From assembly GCA_029262635.1 (NCBI GenBank), contig JAJCZA010000002.1, forward strand, positions 372,001-436,000: a stretch of 64,000 nucleotides of DNA, in the 5' to 3' direction. A model generated the notes under the pieces. It had not been told where the DNA came from, made no database searches, and saw only the letters and a program-made list of their open reading frames with translations. The stretch comes from Vampirovibrionales bacterium (lineage in GTDB: Bacteria; Cyanobacteriota; Vampirovibrionia; Vampirovibrionales; Vampirovibrionaceae). Position 1 is the stretch's first letter. Each line of letters begins with the position of its first letter. The translations under genes and the position numbers were made by a program. Shown here in pieces: positions 9,138 through 18,449 of this stretch.

Positions 9138-9901
9138 AGGTTGTTCAAATGCTCGCCGAAAAGATGGGCATTCAGCAGAGATAAGGGTTTAAAAGAGCCG
9201 CCATCACCAGAGGTGTCAATGGTTGATAAACCCAGCGTGCTTAAGTCGGGTAATGTGTTAGTGGGGGGGCTAGCGACGGACGGCAAGCCCATTCCCAATC
9301 CACCTAATCCCAACCCACCGGTTAACAAGGGGAAGGTTGACATCATGTTAAACAGGGCCATACCGTATTGGATGATGTTTAGCCGATCCTGATTATCGCC
9401 AACAAATTCTTTTAGAAAGGCAATATCTTTTTTGTCTTGTTCGGTTAGGGATTCGGTTGGAGCTGGAGTTGGCTCCTTAGCGGGAGCAGGTGCCTTAAGC
9501 ATTCCTAAATCAACTGGATCAGAAGAAAGAAGGCTGCTTATATTGGGTAGAAGTAGATCCTGATTGGCCACGATAGCGTTATTAATGTTGTTGTTTATCG
9601 TGTTCAGATTATTGCTTTTTTCAATATCAATACCGAGTTCAGCCAAACCATCAACAACCTGTTGGCGTTGAGCGATCACGTCCTTTTGATCAGGCTCGGG
9701 TTGGTTCAAGGGGGTAAGGTCGGCTGTGACCGAATTATCAAGTACGCCCGCTAACTTTTGTTCAGCCGTGCTTAACTTTTCTGTTAATGCCTGATCCAGA
9801 TTAGGAGCGTTGCCAAGTTTGACTCCCGTAATCAACGGGTTGCTAAATAGACGTGTACCCAAGCCGACGCCTAAGTTTCCTGAAGAACCATTCGCTCCCA
9901 T
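9134..9901 (-). CDS. Hypothetical protein, low-complexity linker type
   Basis: I do not recognise this 255-residue protein. It has a Gly/Leu-rich N-terminus (SSGNLGVGLGTRLF), a helical part, an Asn-rich stretch (NLNTINNNINNAI), an Ala/Pro linker (APAPAKEPTPAPTE), and a C-terminal Gly/Leu hydrophobic run (LLTGGLGLGGLGMGLP) that could insert into a membrane. There is no signal peptide. AGAGAGGTAG upstream of the ATG supports the start. The stop codon shares TTAA with the metH stop, a four-base convergent overlap. Confidence 0.6.
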   Translation of the reverse strand: MGANGSSGNLGVGLGTRLFSNPLITGVKLGNAPNLDQALTEKLSTAEQKLAGVLDNSVTADLTPLNQPEPDQKDVIAQRQQVVDGLAELGIDIEKSNNLNTINNNINNAIVANQDLLLPNISSLLSSDPVDLGMLKAPAPAKEPTPAPTESLTEQDKKDIAFLKEFVGDNQDRLNIIQYGMALFNMMSTFPLLTGGLGLGGLGMGLPSVASPPTNTLPDLSTLGLSTIDTSGDGGSFKPLSLLNAHLFGEHLNNL

Positions 9902-10032
9902 TGGGTCTACCTCTCTTCGTTTTGTAGGGATGTGTAGGACGTGAAATTAGATCTGTAACAGAATAAAAACAATTTTCAATATAAAATTGCTATATTTATA
10001 CCCAACTGAAACAAAGTCGTAACACCTTGAGT

Positions 10033-10080
10033 TTAAAAGAAGGTGGGTAATATCAAAGGTAGAGTCAGCGGTTTTTTATA
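10033..10080 (-). pseudogene. Degenerate duplicate of the glycosidase C-terminus
   Basis: The bases at 10033-10080 closely resemble 10122-10170, which encode the last residues and stop of the adjacent glycosidase. Both contain GAGTC, one base, then GCGGTTTTT, and both read AAAGA(A)GGTG at the end. Read on the minus strand the outer copy would encode a Pro/Leu tail ending in TFF and a stop, against LTSF and a stop in the real gene. It looks like a short decayed tandem duplication. Confidence 0.35.
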
Positions 10081-10121
10081 CTGGGAGTGCATATAAAAGG
10101 GGTATATTTATACTCATGAAT

Positions 10122-13094
10122 CTAAAAAGAGGTGAGCAATAAGGGCGAGGTCGAGTCGGCGGTTTTTGTGTTGATCATAAATTGCTTTTCAGCATAGTCT
10201 AGTAATAACTTGATTCGCATGAGGTATTCAGTAAACAACTGGGCGCGAAAGGGCCGATCGGTCAGCTCGGCTTCAAGCCATGTTTGGCTGGGTTCATCCA
10301 GTGTTTTTAGTGTGTCCTTGAGCTGAGCCAGTATTTTGAAATCTAGCTGATGCGTGTTTTTAGCCGTGTCTTTAAGTTGAGAGGAAAGGGTGGCCAGTTG
10401 GTTGAGCTGAGTCGACAGGGTTTGCGCTTCTTTTTGGGTGAGAACCGTGAGTTCACCTTTTTGGGCGAGGGCTTTAAAATTTTTCTGATAGCGCTGGATT
10501 AATGTATCCAGAGCATAAAGCGGGTCCTGATGTGGCGGAATGGCATTTCTGGTTTTGTAAGGCCCGTGATGGAGAGCTTCCTGCTTGGAATCGTCTAGAT
10601 GAGCAAAGGCAAATAGAGTGCTTCCCAATCCCTTGCTTTCTTGAACCGCTTTTAGGTGTCCGAGCATTTCGTCGGCGTCCAATCGGAAAATAGCGACACC
10701 GGGATAAATAATGGCATGTTGATCCGCTGTATCAATGATTCGGCGAACGGTACTGCGGAAGAGGCTGGGGGATGAGGTATAAATCATGGGACTCAGGGTG
10801 TCAATCCACCCTTTTTCAATCCATGTTTCCCAATCTTGTTGAATGGCTAGAATGCGTTGCGTCCGCTTCATGGGAAAGACGGCTGCCGAAAGTTTTAAGT
10901 CAGGCTTTAAACCCCGTAATTCGTCGGAAAGCTCTTTTACGAAGGTGTTCACCTGGAGGGTTTTCCAGGCGACAAAGCTTTTTAAATTAAAGTCACCGCC
11001 GTTCCCTACGCTCAAGCCGGTTTCCTGATGAAACCGCTGGCGGCTGACAGCTTCGTATCCCACTTGAGATCGAGGACGCTGGAAAGGGTAACGGATGTAG
11101 TCTAGATGAAGGCCGTCAACGTCGTAGCCGGTGATGATTTCTTTGTAGACGCTTTTTAAAAATTCTCGTCCCTTAAGGCTGGCTGGACTTATCCAGTATT
11201 CTGTTTGTCGAGGCGGCATAATACTGCCGCTTTGGGTTTGCAGCGCCTCGCTCATTAATTTGGCCTCTTCAAGAACCGGGCCGGGATAATCAGAGGTTTT
11301 ACCGATAAGGGGGTTATGCTTGGTGTTGCCTACGGCAAAGCACCAGACCCAGGCGTGGATCTCCATGCCTCGTTTATGAGCCTCGTCAACGGCAACCTTC
11401 AAAGGATCCCATCCTTTAATCAACGGGGTTTGTTCAATGAGTTCACTCGGGTACAGCGGAAATCCTGCGTTTAATGACTCAAAATAAATGACGTTAATGC
11501 CGGAACGATCCAGTTTGGCAATCAGCTTTTTGAGACCTTGCGGAGTTTTGCTATCCACAATACTGCCTCGATCCAGCCAGATAGCACGACCTTCAACCTT
11601 GGAGGACAAGGTTGTGAGAACCAGCGCCTTGTTCATGAGCGAATAGGCTTCATCATAAGCGTATTCACCTTCTCCGGTTCTTCCTCGTTGGTAAGCGGAT
11701 TCAGATCGCGCTCTTTGGAGATCCGCCTTGAGAAGAAGTTGTTGGGTTTTTTTAACAGGAATCGGAAGCGAGAGCTGGAGAGCGGCTTCAATCGCATCCT
11801 CCACCCACGAACGGTAATGGTCCAGATTTTTTATTCGTTCCTGATAACTGCCAAAATCAAAATTACTAGAAAGAAGGGGCGTTGTTGGAATTGCCGTGAT
11901 GAGTCCGGTATCCTCCTCTTCTCCCATCAGTGCGTCATTAAAGAGTGGATCTTCATTTGTGGCCGAGCCTTCTTCTTGAGGATCCGGGTGCTTAATTGAG
12001 AACGTTGAATGGGCCGGGGTATTAATAGAAAGCTTCCCGGTGGAAACCGGAGTGGTGCTGGCTGGAGTTGTTTCAGTTTTTATAGGCTGAGTTGGAAGGG
12101 TTGAGAAGGTCGGTTGGGCTGGTGCGTTTTTAGGTGTCGCTTCAGATTGTTTTTGATGGTGTTCCGTGGAGCGCTCCGGGACGTTTTCAGAGGCTTGATC
12201 TGGAACCGGGCTTTCAGGTAAACTGGCCGGTTTTGTGGAAGGCAGAGCCGAAACGGAGGCGATAAACGGAGGCGTTCTATCCATCAGGTTGTAAGCCGCG
12301 GAAGGTTTAAGAGTCTCTGGAGGGGGACTGATAGGCCCGCTTTTAATCTGGATTTTGGGTAAGATGATGGTGGCCTGGTGTCCTTGGGCAATCGGCGTCG
12401 GGTTTTTATTGGCATTCAGTACCTGACGAATAACCTGCTGGCGTTGATCATCGCCGTAATCTGGGCTGGCCCAGCCGGTAAAGATGAGAGCCCCTTTTTT
12501 CGTCTGGATCGCGAGGGGTCTGATATTGTGAGGCGCTTTTTGCCAGGCGGAGTGAGAGATCGGGCCGTTTGGTGTGGGTTTATAAAAAAGTTGGGCGGTC
12601 TCGGAAAAGGGGGCTTCTACTGAAAAAAGAGGTGCTTTTGGGGTGGGTGGAGTTGTTCCAATTGAGGGAAGAGGTGGGGAAAGGTGAATCCCCATTTCCT
12701 TCAGAAGTTCCAGTATTTCCGGGTTCAAGCTGGCATCAAATGCAATGAAAATAAGTTGACCGTTTTTCTCAAGAAAGGAAACCAGGTGGGTAACGGTGTT
12801 TTGAGAGAGAGGGGCCGTTAAGGGCACAATAACCGTGCGGGCGTTTTCCAGTAGAAACAGATTATTTTCCTCAAGCACTTCAGGAGCGGATTTGGGTGTT
12901 GAGGCAGGGGGTGTGCTTAATAAAGCGGATTGAAGAGTCTGCCATTGTTCGGCAGAAGTACTGTTCAATTTAAGAAGCTTAAAATCGCTGGAATAGGCAG
13001 GCATTTCCAGAGAAATAAGGGTGCAAATCAAAATAATAATCGCAAAAATCAGAGGGTTTTTACGAAAAGTTAAGCAATAGTCTTGTTTTTTCAT
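10122..13094 (-). CDS. Secreted GHL10/DUF187-family glycoside hydrolase
   Basis: A 990-residue exported protein. It has an N-terminal hydrophobic signal or anchor (LIFAIIILICTLISL). A ThuA/glutamine-amidotransferase-like domain (residues about 50-220) and a long Pro/Thr/Ser linker follow. The C-terminal half is a TIM barrel of the GHL10 (YngK, DUF187) family. Typical blocks are GRAIWLDRGS, INVIYFESLNAG, AHKRGMEIHAWVWCF, YDVDGLHLDYIRYPF and SPMIYTS. The Asp residues of DGLHLDYIRYP are the conserved core of this family. Known relatives act on bacterial envelope glycans, so a cell-wall or surface polysaccharide role is likely but not shown. I take the ATG at 13094 because the longer 13166 start would overlap the divergent HEAT gene. 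Confidence 0.8.
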   Translation of the reverse strand: MKKQDYCLTFRKNPLIFAIIILICTLISLEMPAYSSDFKLLKLNSTSAEQWQTLQSALLSTPPASTPKSAPEVLEENNLFLLENARTVIVPLTAPLSQNTVTHLVSFLEKNGQLIFIAFDASLNPEILELLKEMGIHLSPPLPSIGTTPPTPKAPLFSVEAPFSETAQLFYKPTPNGPISHSAWQKAPHNIRPLAIQTKKGALIFTGWASPDYGDDQRQQVIRQVLNANKNPTPIAQGHQATIILPKIQIKSGPISPPPETLKPSAAYNLMDRTPPFIASVSALPSTKPASLPESPVPDQASENVPERSTEHHQKQSEATPKNAPAQPTFSTLPTQPIKTETTPASTTPVSTGKLSINTPAHSTFSIKHPDPQEEGSATNEDPLFNDALMGEEEDTGLITAIPTTPLLSSNFDFGSYQERIKNLDHYRSWVEDAIEAALQLSLPIPVKKTQQLLLKADLQRARSESAYQRGRTGEGEYAYDEAYSLMNKALVLTTLSSKVEGRAIWLDRGSIVDSKTPQGLKKLIAKLDRSGINVIYFESLNAGFPLYPSELIEQTPLIKGWDPLKVAVDEAHKRGMEIHAWVWCFAVGNTKHNPLIGKTSDYPGPVLEEAKLMSEALQTQSGSIMPPRQTEYWISPASLKGREFLKSVYKEIITGYDVDGLHLDYIRYPFQRPRSQVGYEAVSRQRFHQETGLSVGNGGDFNLKSFVAWKTLQVNTFVKELSDELRGLKPDLKLSAAVFPMKRTQRILAIQQDWETWIEKGWIDTLSPMIYTSSPSLFRSTVRRIIDTADQHAIIYPGVAIFRLDADEMLGHLKAVQESKGLGSTLFAFAHLDDSKQEALHHGPYKTRNAIPPHQDPLYALDTLIQRYQKNFKALAQKGELTVLTQKEAQTLSTQLNQLATLSSQLKDTAKNTHQLDFKILAQLKDTLKTLDEPSQTWLEAELTDRPFRAQLFTEYLMRIKLLLDYAEKQFMINTKTADSTSPLLLTSF

Positions 13095-13145
13095 AGTTTC
13101 ATCCGTTAAGATAGATAAAGAACCTCTAACAGGAATTGACGCGTT

Positions 13146-13838
13146 ATGTCCGAAGAAGCCATTCATATTTTAAAGGAAAAAAGTTATTCGCCCAAGCGTC
13201 GGATGGATGCGATTGTAGCATTAACTGAGAATTTTAACTTGGCCTATTTTGGTGTGTTTGAAGAAGTGTTTCAGGATACGACGGACCATCCGGATGTGCG
13301 AAGCGCGCTGGCACTGACCTTTGGCAAGTTGGGCAGTTATATGGAATCCACCGATAATCCCTGCTTAAATGTGTTGCTCTATTTTGCGGACGATGACAGT
13401 GTGACGGTGCGTAATTACATTGTGCAAGCTTTGGGGATGATCGGCCGGGAAGAGGCGATTCCGGTGTTGCTTAATGCGCTGGAAGACGATGATAACGTGG
13501 TGTTTCATAGTGCCGCCGATTCTTTGGGGCGGTTGGGCCGTCCGGTGGTGCCGCATTTAATCCGCTTGCTAGAGCAAGGCGCCGAAGACGCCCGATGCGT
13601 TGCGGCGTGGAAACTGGGTGAATTGCGCTATGTGGAGGCTATTCCAGATTTGATTCAGGTGATTGAAGCGGGGGAAAACACGGAACTGATGGCCCTCAGT
13701 GTCTGGGCACTAGGTGAGATTGGGTTTGGATCGGCGGAAGTCTTGTCGATTCTCAATCAGGCCAAGGCCCATGAGAACCCGGATCTGCATCAGCGGGCGC
13801 AAATGGCCATGAAAAAAATCGCCCGCCATTGTAACTAA
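13146..13838 (+). CDS. HEAT-repeat (PBS-lyase type) protein
   Basis: A 230-residue protein built from about five or six HEAT-like repeats of roughly 31 residues. Repeats contain DDDSVTVRNYIVQALGMIG, DDDNVVFHSAADSLGRLG, GAEDARCVAAWKLGEL and LMALSVWALGEIG. These repeats form an alpha solenoid used for protein-protein binding; in cyanobacteria the same type occurs in phycobilin lyases. No catalytic motif is visible, so an adaptor role is most likely. It lies 36 bases upstream of the subtilase-like gene (18 if the GTG start is used) and may be cotranscribed with it. Confidence 0.8.
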   Translation: MSEEAIHILKEKSYSPKRRMDAIVALTENFNLAYFGVFEEVFQDTTDHPDVRSALALTFGKLGSYMESTDNPCLNVLLYFADDDSVTVRNYIVQALGMIGREEAIPVLLNALEDDDNVVFHSAADSLGRLGRPVVPHLIRLLEQGAEDARCVAAWKLGELRYVEAIPDLIQVIEAGENTELMALSVWALGEIGFGSAEVLSILNQAKAHENPDLHQRAQMAMKKIARHCN

Positions 13839-13874
13839 GCACAAAAAAAGATTCCGGTGTTTTTTAAAAACATC

Positions 13875-14951
13875 ATGATCTCTCCAACAAAGCCCCCTTC
13901 ACCCCCCATACGCCCCAAAGTCTTGATTATTGATGAAGCTAATTCTGATCTTATTGATGTTGACGGAGATGGCATTGGCGATCTGCCACATCACGAATTG
14001 ATGGAACGGTTTATTCAAGCTGAATGCCCCACCGTGGAGTGTGAAAAAATTTTATTTGATGTGAAAAATAGATTCTGGAATCGCTTCTCTAATGGTTTTA
14101 AGGTACTTCATCAGTATAAAAAAGAAGAATACGATGCGATTAACATGTCGCTTGCGAGTTACAAGGCTTACGACGAGATCACCGTTAAGGGACAGCCGAT
14201 CAAACCGGATCAAATGCATACAGAAAAAGAAATTTTGAGGAATCAAAGCTGGTTTAATCCTTCTGTCGATAATGCACTTGACTTGATGGAACGCTTCTTG
14301 GGGAAATTGAAAAATCAATTGTGGAACCCCACGAAACAGGGCTGGATGTATATTGGCGCAGGAAATGTTTCCTCTAGTTTTAACTGGCTGAACTTTGTTT
14401 CCGGGGCCATCCATGTGGGCGGAGAGTTGCCCTTGAGCAGTCATAATAGCTTGGTAAATCGTTTAGAACCTTATATTTTCAATGTGGTTAAGCTGGACGA
14501 AGGGTTTGATATTAATAGTGATGGCCGAGTCGATGTGTCAAACGGAGAAGTCTCTGGAGGCCCATCCTTTGCTCTCTCTTTTGTGGGGAAATCGTTAGAA
14601 GAGGTATTGGCTTCTCCTTTGGAGTTACAGAGAATCAAGCAGGGTGAAGACGCGCTTTGTCATAAAAAACTATTTTCGGGGCAACAACTCAGAGCGTTAG
14701 GCTGGATTGATGGAGACCTGGAAAAATGTTTTGCTTCCCTCGGATCCTATGTTTTTTTTGATACAAAGAGAATGGTATTTAAGCCGGGATTTCATTTGAG
14801 TCATGGTCGGATTCTTTATAACCCGGCCAATAAGCCTGAAGATAACGGTAAACATGTCGTGAACGGTCTTTCAGGCACGTCAATATCAGCCCCGCATGCC
14901 TTAGGGAAGGACTTACAGACCGCTATTAATCGTTCGAATGAGCCGTCGTGA
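13875..14951 (+). CDS. Atypical subtilisin-like (S8) serine peptidase
   Basis: The protein (358 residues) is divergent but keeps the S8 hallmarks in order. VLIIDEAN holds the likely catalytic Asp. DGDGIGDLPHHELMERF holds the His. DAINMSLASY matches the conserved strand, and IGAGNVS supplies the oxyanion Asn. LSGTSISAPHALG carries the nucleophile Ser. Two Asp-rich loops (VDVDGDGIGD next to the His, and DINSDGRVD) look like calcium sites. There is no signal peptide or propeptide, so it may act inside the cell or leave by another route. The ATG at 13875 or a GTG at 13857 could be the start; neither has a good binding site. Confidence 0.65.
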   Translation: MISPTKPPSPPIRPKVLIIDEANSDLIDVDGDGIGDLPHHELMERFIQAECPTVECEKILFDVKNRFWNRFSNGFKVLHQYKKEEYDAINMSLASYKAYDEITVKGQPIKPDQMHTEKEILRNQSWFNPSVDNALDLMERFLGKLKNQLWNPTKQGWMYIGAGNVSSSFNWLNFVSGAIHVGGELPLSSHNSLVNRLEPYIFNVVKLDEGFDINSDGRVDVSNGEVSGGPSFALSFVGKSLEEVLASPLELQRIKQGEDALCHKKLFSGQQLRALGWIDGDLEKCFASLGSYVFFDTKRMVFKPGFHLSHGRILYNPANKPEDNGKHVVNGLSGTSISAPHALGKDLQTAINRSNEPS

Positions 14952-15015
14952 CCTTTAATTGGTAGAGTCTTTTTGCTAGACTAAAGCAAACACATTTAGG
15001 GAGAGTGATCAGACG

Positions 15016-16371
15016 ATGAGAGCCGAAATTATTGCTGTGGGCAGTGAATTGCTGTTAGGGGATATTGTCAATACCAATGCGTCCTGGCTTTCCGAGCAGT
15101 TAGCCGTCATTGGGGTGGATGTGTTTCATCACGTGAGTGTGGGCGATAACCCGGCGCGCATTCAAAAAGTGATTGAGCAAGCCATTGAACGGGCTGATGT
15201 GTTGATTTTTACGGGTGGACTGGGGCCGACCCAAGATGATTTAACTGTTGAAACTATCGCCGACTATTTTAAGGTCCCCCTGATTTCGGATCCGGAATCT
15301 GAAAGAATGATTGAAGCGTTTTTTATCGCCCGAGGCATGACCCACGCCAAATCCAACTTAAAACAGGCCCTGCGTCCAGCAGACGCTCAAGTGATTGCGA
15401 ACCCCATCGGAACGGCACCGGGTATTTGCTGGGATGTGTCCGAAAAAACCGGTCGGGAAACGTTTATCTTAACGTTTCCAGGCGTGCCGAGAGAACTATA
15501 TCAGATGTGGGGCTATGGCAAGCGATTTATTCAAGAAAAGCAACAGGAACGGGGCGAACAGCATCAAATGCTGGTGAGTTCGTCGTTGCACTTTTTTGGC
15601 ATTGGAGAATCCACGCTGGGTGAAGAGTTAGCGGATTTGATGGAATCCAGTAACCCGACCGTAGCGCCCTATGTCGGGCGGTCTGAAGTGCGGGTTCGGC
15701 TGGCCGCCAAAGCCAATACGGAAGCTGATGCGTTGGCATTGATTCAGCCGATTAAATCGGAAATTGCCCAACGGCTGAAACCGTTCTATTTTGGCGAGGG
15801 CGACGAGGCTTCTTTGGAAGAATCGGTAGCGGTTCTTTTATTGGAGCAGGGACTCAGGGTGTCGACGGCAGAATCTTGCACCGGCGGGCTGGTGAGTTCG
15901 CGCCTGACGGATGTGTCAGGTAGTTCGGAGTACACGACCCTGAACGTGGTGACATACAGCAATGAGGAAAAAATGAAGGTACTGGGTGTTTCGGTGGAAA
16001 CACTGGAGCAGCATGGCGCCGTGAGTCCTCAAACGGCACAGGAGATGGCCGAAGGCATTCGTCGGCTTTCTGGGGCGGACATTGGTTTATCGATGACCGG
16101 TATCGCCGGACCTACGGGCGGCAATGAGGAAAAGCCGGTTGGCTTGGTGTATATGGGCCTGTCTGGACCGATAAATTCAGAGGGGCAGGACACCCGAAAA
16201 ACAATTGTGAAGAAAATAATGGTAAATCGAAACTATAAGCGGATGGACATTAAATACTGGTTTAGCCAGTATGCGCTTCATTATTTGCGCCACTATTTGC
16301 TCGGCACCCTTCGGGCTGATGAGGATTCATGTGAGTTGAAACCGTCGGCTTCTCCGGTTTCCAACAACTAG
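15016..16371 (+). CDS. cinA: CinA-like protein (competence/damage-inducible)
   Basis: A full-length 451-residue CinA. The N-terminal molybdopterin-binding-like domain has AVGSELLLGDIVNTN and FTGGLGPTQDDLT. The C-terminal nicotinamide-nucleotide amidase domain has STAESCTGGLVSSRLT and GIAGPTGGNEEKPVG. In characterised relatives this enzyme recycles NMN and NAD repair products; in some species it is linked to transformation. GGGAGAG lies upstream of the ATG. It stands alone; recA is not adjacent. Confidence 0.95.
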   Translation: MRAEIIAVGSELLLGDIVNTNASWLSEQLAVIGVDVFHHVSVGDNPARIQKVIEQAIERADVLIFTGGLGPTQDDLTVETIADYFKVPLISDPESERMIEAFFIARGMTHAKSNLKQALRPADAQVIANPIGTAPGICWDVSEKTGRETFILTFPGVPRELYQMWGYGKRFIQEKQQERGEQHQMLVSSSLHFFGIGESTLGEELADLMESSNPTVAPYVGRSEVRVRLAAKANTEADALALIQPIKSEIAQRLKPFYFGEGDEASLEESVAVLLLEQGLRVSTAESCTGGLVSSRLTDVSGSSEYTTLNVVTYSNEEKMKVLGVSVETLEQHGAVSPQTAQEMAEGIRRLSGADIGLSMTGIAGPTGGNEEKPVGLVYMGLSGPINSEGQDTRKTIVKKIMVNRNYKRMDIKYWFSQYALHYLRHYLLGTLRADEDSCELKPSASPVSNN

Positions 16372-16539
16372 AACCCGCTAATAAAATAATTTAAAAAATG
16401 AAACAAAGTCTGGATTAGACTGTTGACTCCCGTTTTTAAGGTTTTTTAACAAAGTGGATGTTTAGGGCGCAACTTTTTTCTTGAGGGGGTTTTATGCTGG
16501 TGAAAATATGTTTATCAACCATTTGAGGACAACATTATT

Positions 16540-16797
16540 ATGAGCGTATCCTGTTGCGCGGGCCCCCGTTTTTCTGCCGCCACCCAACCTAATCCATCTT
16601 CTTCCCAAAAAGCGCCGGTCAATTTTGGCTCGCAAGGGCAAAGCCGTCAATCCACGACACAGCAACCAAAATTTGGAGACTGTGGAGTTGTGACAGGTAC
16701 TGTCGGATTTTTAGGCTGTTGCGGTCTGCTGGTTTGTGGCGCGCTTGGCGGGCTGCTGGCCTTGGGCGGTAAGGCGGTGGGTGCCGTTAAGGGTTAG
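16540..16797 (+). CDS. Small FG-tagged, Cys/Gly-rich membrane peptide
   Basis: I do not recognise this 85-residue protein. It has two halves. The first 47 residues are polar, Ser/Gln/Pro-rich and carry three tag-like motifs: GPRFSA (Phe11), PVNFGS (Phe29) and PKFGD (Phe45). The last 37 residues are one hydrophobic Gly-rich segment with three Cys (LGCCGLLVCGALGG) and GxxxG spacings, able to form a membrane hairpin. The leader-plus-hydrophobic-Gly layout recalls peptide bacteriocins, but no processing or transport gene is adjacent. GAGGA lies ten bases upstream of the ATG. It is 26 bases ahead of another FG-tagged gene. Confidence 0.6.
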   Translation: MSVSCCAGPRFSAATQPNPSSSQKAPVNFGSQGQSRQSTTQQPKFGDCGVVTGTVGFLGCCGLLVCGALGGLLALGGKAVGAVKG

Positions 16798-16823
16798 TAA
16801 TCGATTAAAGGACACTCAAATCC

Positions 16824-17366
16824 ATGGCACTTGCCGTACCACAATCCGCATGGCCTCATTCCCGACCCACTCGGCCCAACCTTCACTTTTGTGGAACGGG
16901 CTGTGGGTGTTCGCGGCAAAAGGTTTCTCCCCAATTCGGATCGCAAGACGATACGGTGACCCTGACGTATGATCCCAATACCTTTCGAGAAGAACGCGGT
17001 GATTACGAGTACGGGAAAATCTACAGCCCTAATGGCGAACTTACCTGGGGTCAACAGGTGTGTACGTCCATGATTCAATTGTATCAACGTCAAACCCGGT
17101 TTAATGAAAATGAATTTTGGGGCGATGTAGGCAAAGCGGTCAGCGCCGGGTGCCCCTATCCCAAACATGACAAGTTGAGCTGTTCAGAATATATGCTGAT
17201 TGCGATTCATAAGCTGGGCGTTATTAAAGGAATTTGGAGCGGAACGAAGCGGCTGACGCGTTGTTTTGCCCCGCCGCTAAACACATGGATGGCCAAAAAC
17301 ATAGACGATCCCGTGTTTAAAATTCAAAGTCCTGCCGCTGGAGAAAAAATTAAAAAACAGCTCTAA
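16824..17366 (+). CDS. FG-tagged hypothetical protein
   Basis: No known domain is recognised in these 180 residues. The N-terminal 40 residues are Pro/Ser/Cys-rich (FCGTGCGCS) and include VSPQFGSQDD, the tag with Phe38, and a weaker NLHFCG. The rest is a soluble alpha/beta-looking domain (DTVTLTYDPNTF near its start, YGKIYSPNGELTWGQ, CSEYMLIAIHKLG). There is no signal peptide. It follows the small FG-tagged gene by 26 bases and is probably cotranscribed with it, and is convergent with the trypsin-like protease gene. Confidence 0.6.
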   Translation: MALAVPQSAWPHSRPTRPNLHFCGTGCGCSRQKVSPQFGSQDDTVTLTYDPNTFREERGDYEYGKIYSPNGELTWGQQVCTSMIQLYQRQTRFNENEFWGDVGKAVSAGCPYPKHDKLSCSEYMLIAIHKLGVIKGIWSGTKRLTRCFAPPLNTWMAKNIDDPVFKIQSPAAGEKIKKQL

Positions 17367-17392
17367 ATAGGACCTGCGGAAAAGCGGGTTCT

Positions 17393-18403
17393 TTAGGACC
17401 CTTTTCCGTTAGACTCCTGACCTAGTAACTTTTCGACGATTTCTTTCAACGCATTAGCCTCAACCGCAAAACCATAGCTCTGTTCTCCCGGTACGGTCCC
17501 GACATTCATAGCCACAACCTCGCCACTCATATTTATTAATGGGCCGCCTGAATACCCTTCCATGATATCGGCATCGGTCTTCACTCCGGGATAATGCTTA
17601 TTGAGAAGCCATTCCGTACTACTGATTAGGCCGTTTACCACAGACCAAGTCATCCCCTTGGGGTGACCAATGGCGATAATCGGATCTCCTGCTCTGACCT
17701 GATCGGCAAGATCGAAGGTTGGCAATTCCAGTTGGCCTATCTCGTTAGGATTGACACGGAGTACCGCCACATCTGCATTGGAATCGCTAGCAATTGCAAT
17801 AGGGTGTAACTCCAAACCATTTTGCATAGTAACAACAATACCGTCTTTGCCCTCAATTACATGATGGTTAGTCACAATAATGCCATCTTTACGATAGATG
17901 AACCCGCTGGCTACAGTTCTTTGAAAATCCCCTAAGCCAAAGGGCATAGTTTTTTTTGTATGAATCGCCACCACTCTGGGCATGGCGTATTCTGTCACCA
18001 AGGGGTAGTGGTTCAAGTCCTTACCAATATCTCCCGCCATGTTTTCTCGGATTTTCGCTAATGTCTGCTTCCCGCGAATAGTGTTTAACTCAACATAATC
18101 TGTGGCGGGAGGTCTCCTTTCTAAAATTGTAAGGGGTTGTGTATTATCCGATGTATTGTGTTTTAGACCCCACTGTGAAGTTAGGGCTAGGAAAGTTGTT
18201 ATGATTAACCCTCCTAGAATAAGCCTATAACGACTTTTTCCCTTCGAATCGCTATTGAGTTTTTTCAGGATATCGGGTTCGGGAGATTGGGGCAGGGGCG
18301 TAAGTTGATCACTCCCAAAGCGGGGGGGCAATGTTTGGAAAGTATTCGGTAAATGCTTCGTCGAGGAATTGGCCGAAGGACGAATGCCTGTCATTATATG
18401 CAT
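17393..18403 (-). CDS. Membrane-anchored trypsin-like (HtrA-type) serine protease with FG tag
   Basis: A 336-residue S1C-type protease. The catalytic triad is His181 (TNHHVIEG), Asp211 (NADVAVLRV) and Ser285 (GYSGGPL). A transmembrane helix covers about residues 60-77 (LILGGLIITTFLALTS), so the protease domain probably faces the periplasm. Before the helix lies a polar Ser/Pro-rich stretch with LPPRFGSDQ (Phe29), the tag shared with unrelated proteins here. There is no PDZ domain after the protease domain, unlike DegP. AAAGGA lies eight bases upstream of the ATG. It is 46 bases downstream of an M41-like protease on the same strand; the two are likely an operon. Confidence 0.85.
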   Translation of the reverse strand: MHIMTGIRPSANSSTKHLPNTFQTLPPRFGSDQLTPLPQSPEPDILKKLNSDSKGKSRYRLILGGLIITTFLALTSQWGLKHNTSDNTQPLTILERRPPATDYVELNTIRGKQTLAKIRENMAGDIGKDLNHYPLVTEYAMPRVVAIHTKKTMPFGLGDFQRTVASGFIYRKDGIIVTNHHVIEGKDGIVVTMQNGLELHPIAIASDSNADVAVLRVNPNEIGQLELPTFDLADQVRAGDPIIAIGHPKGMTWSVVNGLISSTEWLLNKHYPGVKTDADIMEGYSGGPLINMSGEVVAMNVGTVPGEQSYGFAVEANALKEIVEKLLGQESNGKGS

Positions 18404-18449
18404 CTGTTTGGTCCTTTAATTATATCTATTATTGTAGAATCAGTAAGAG

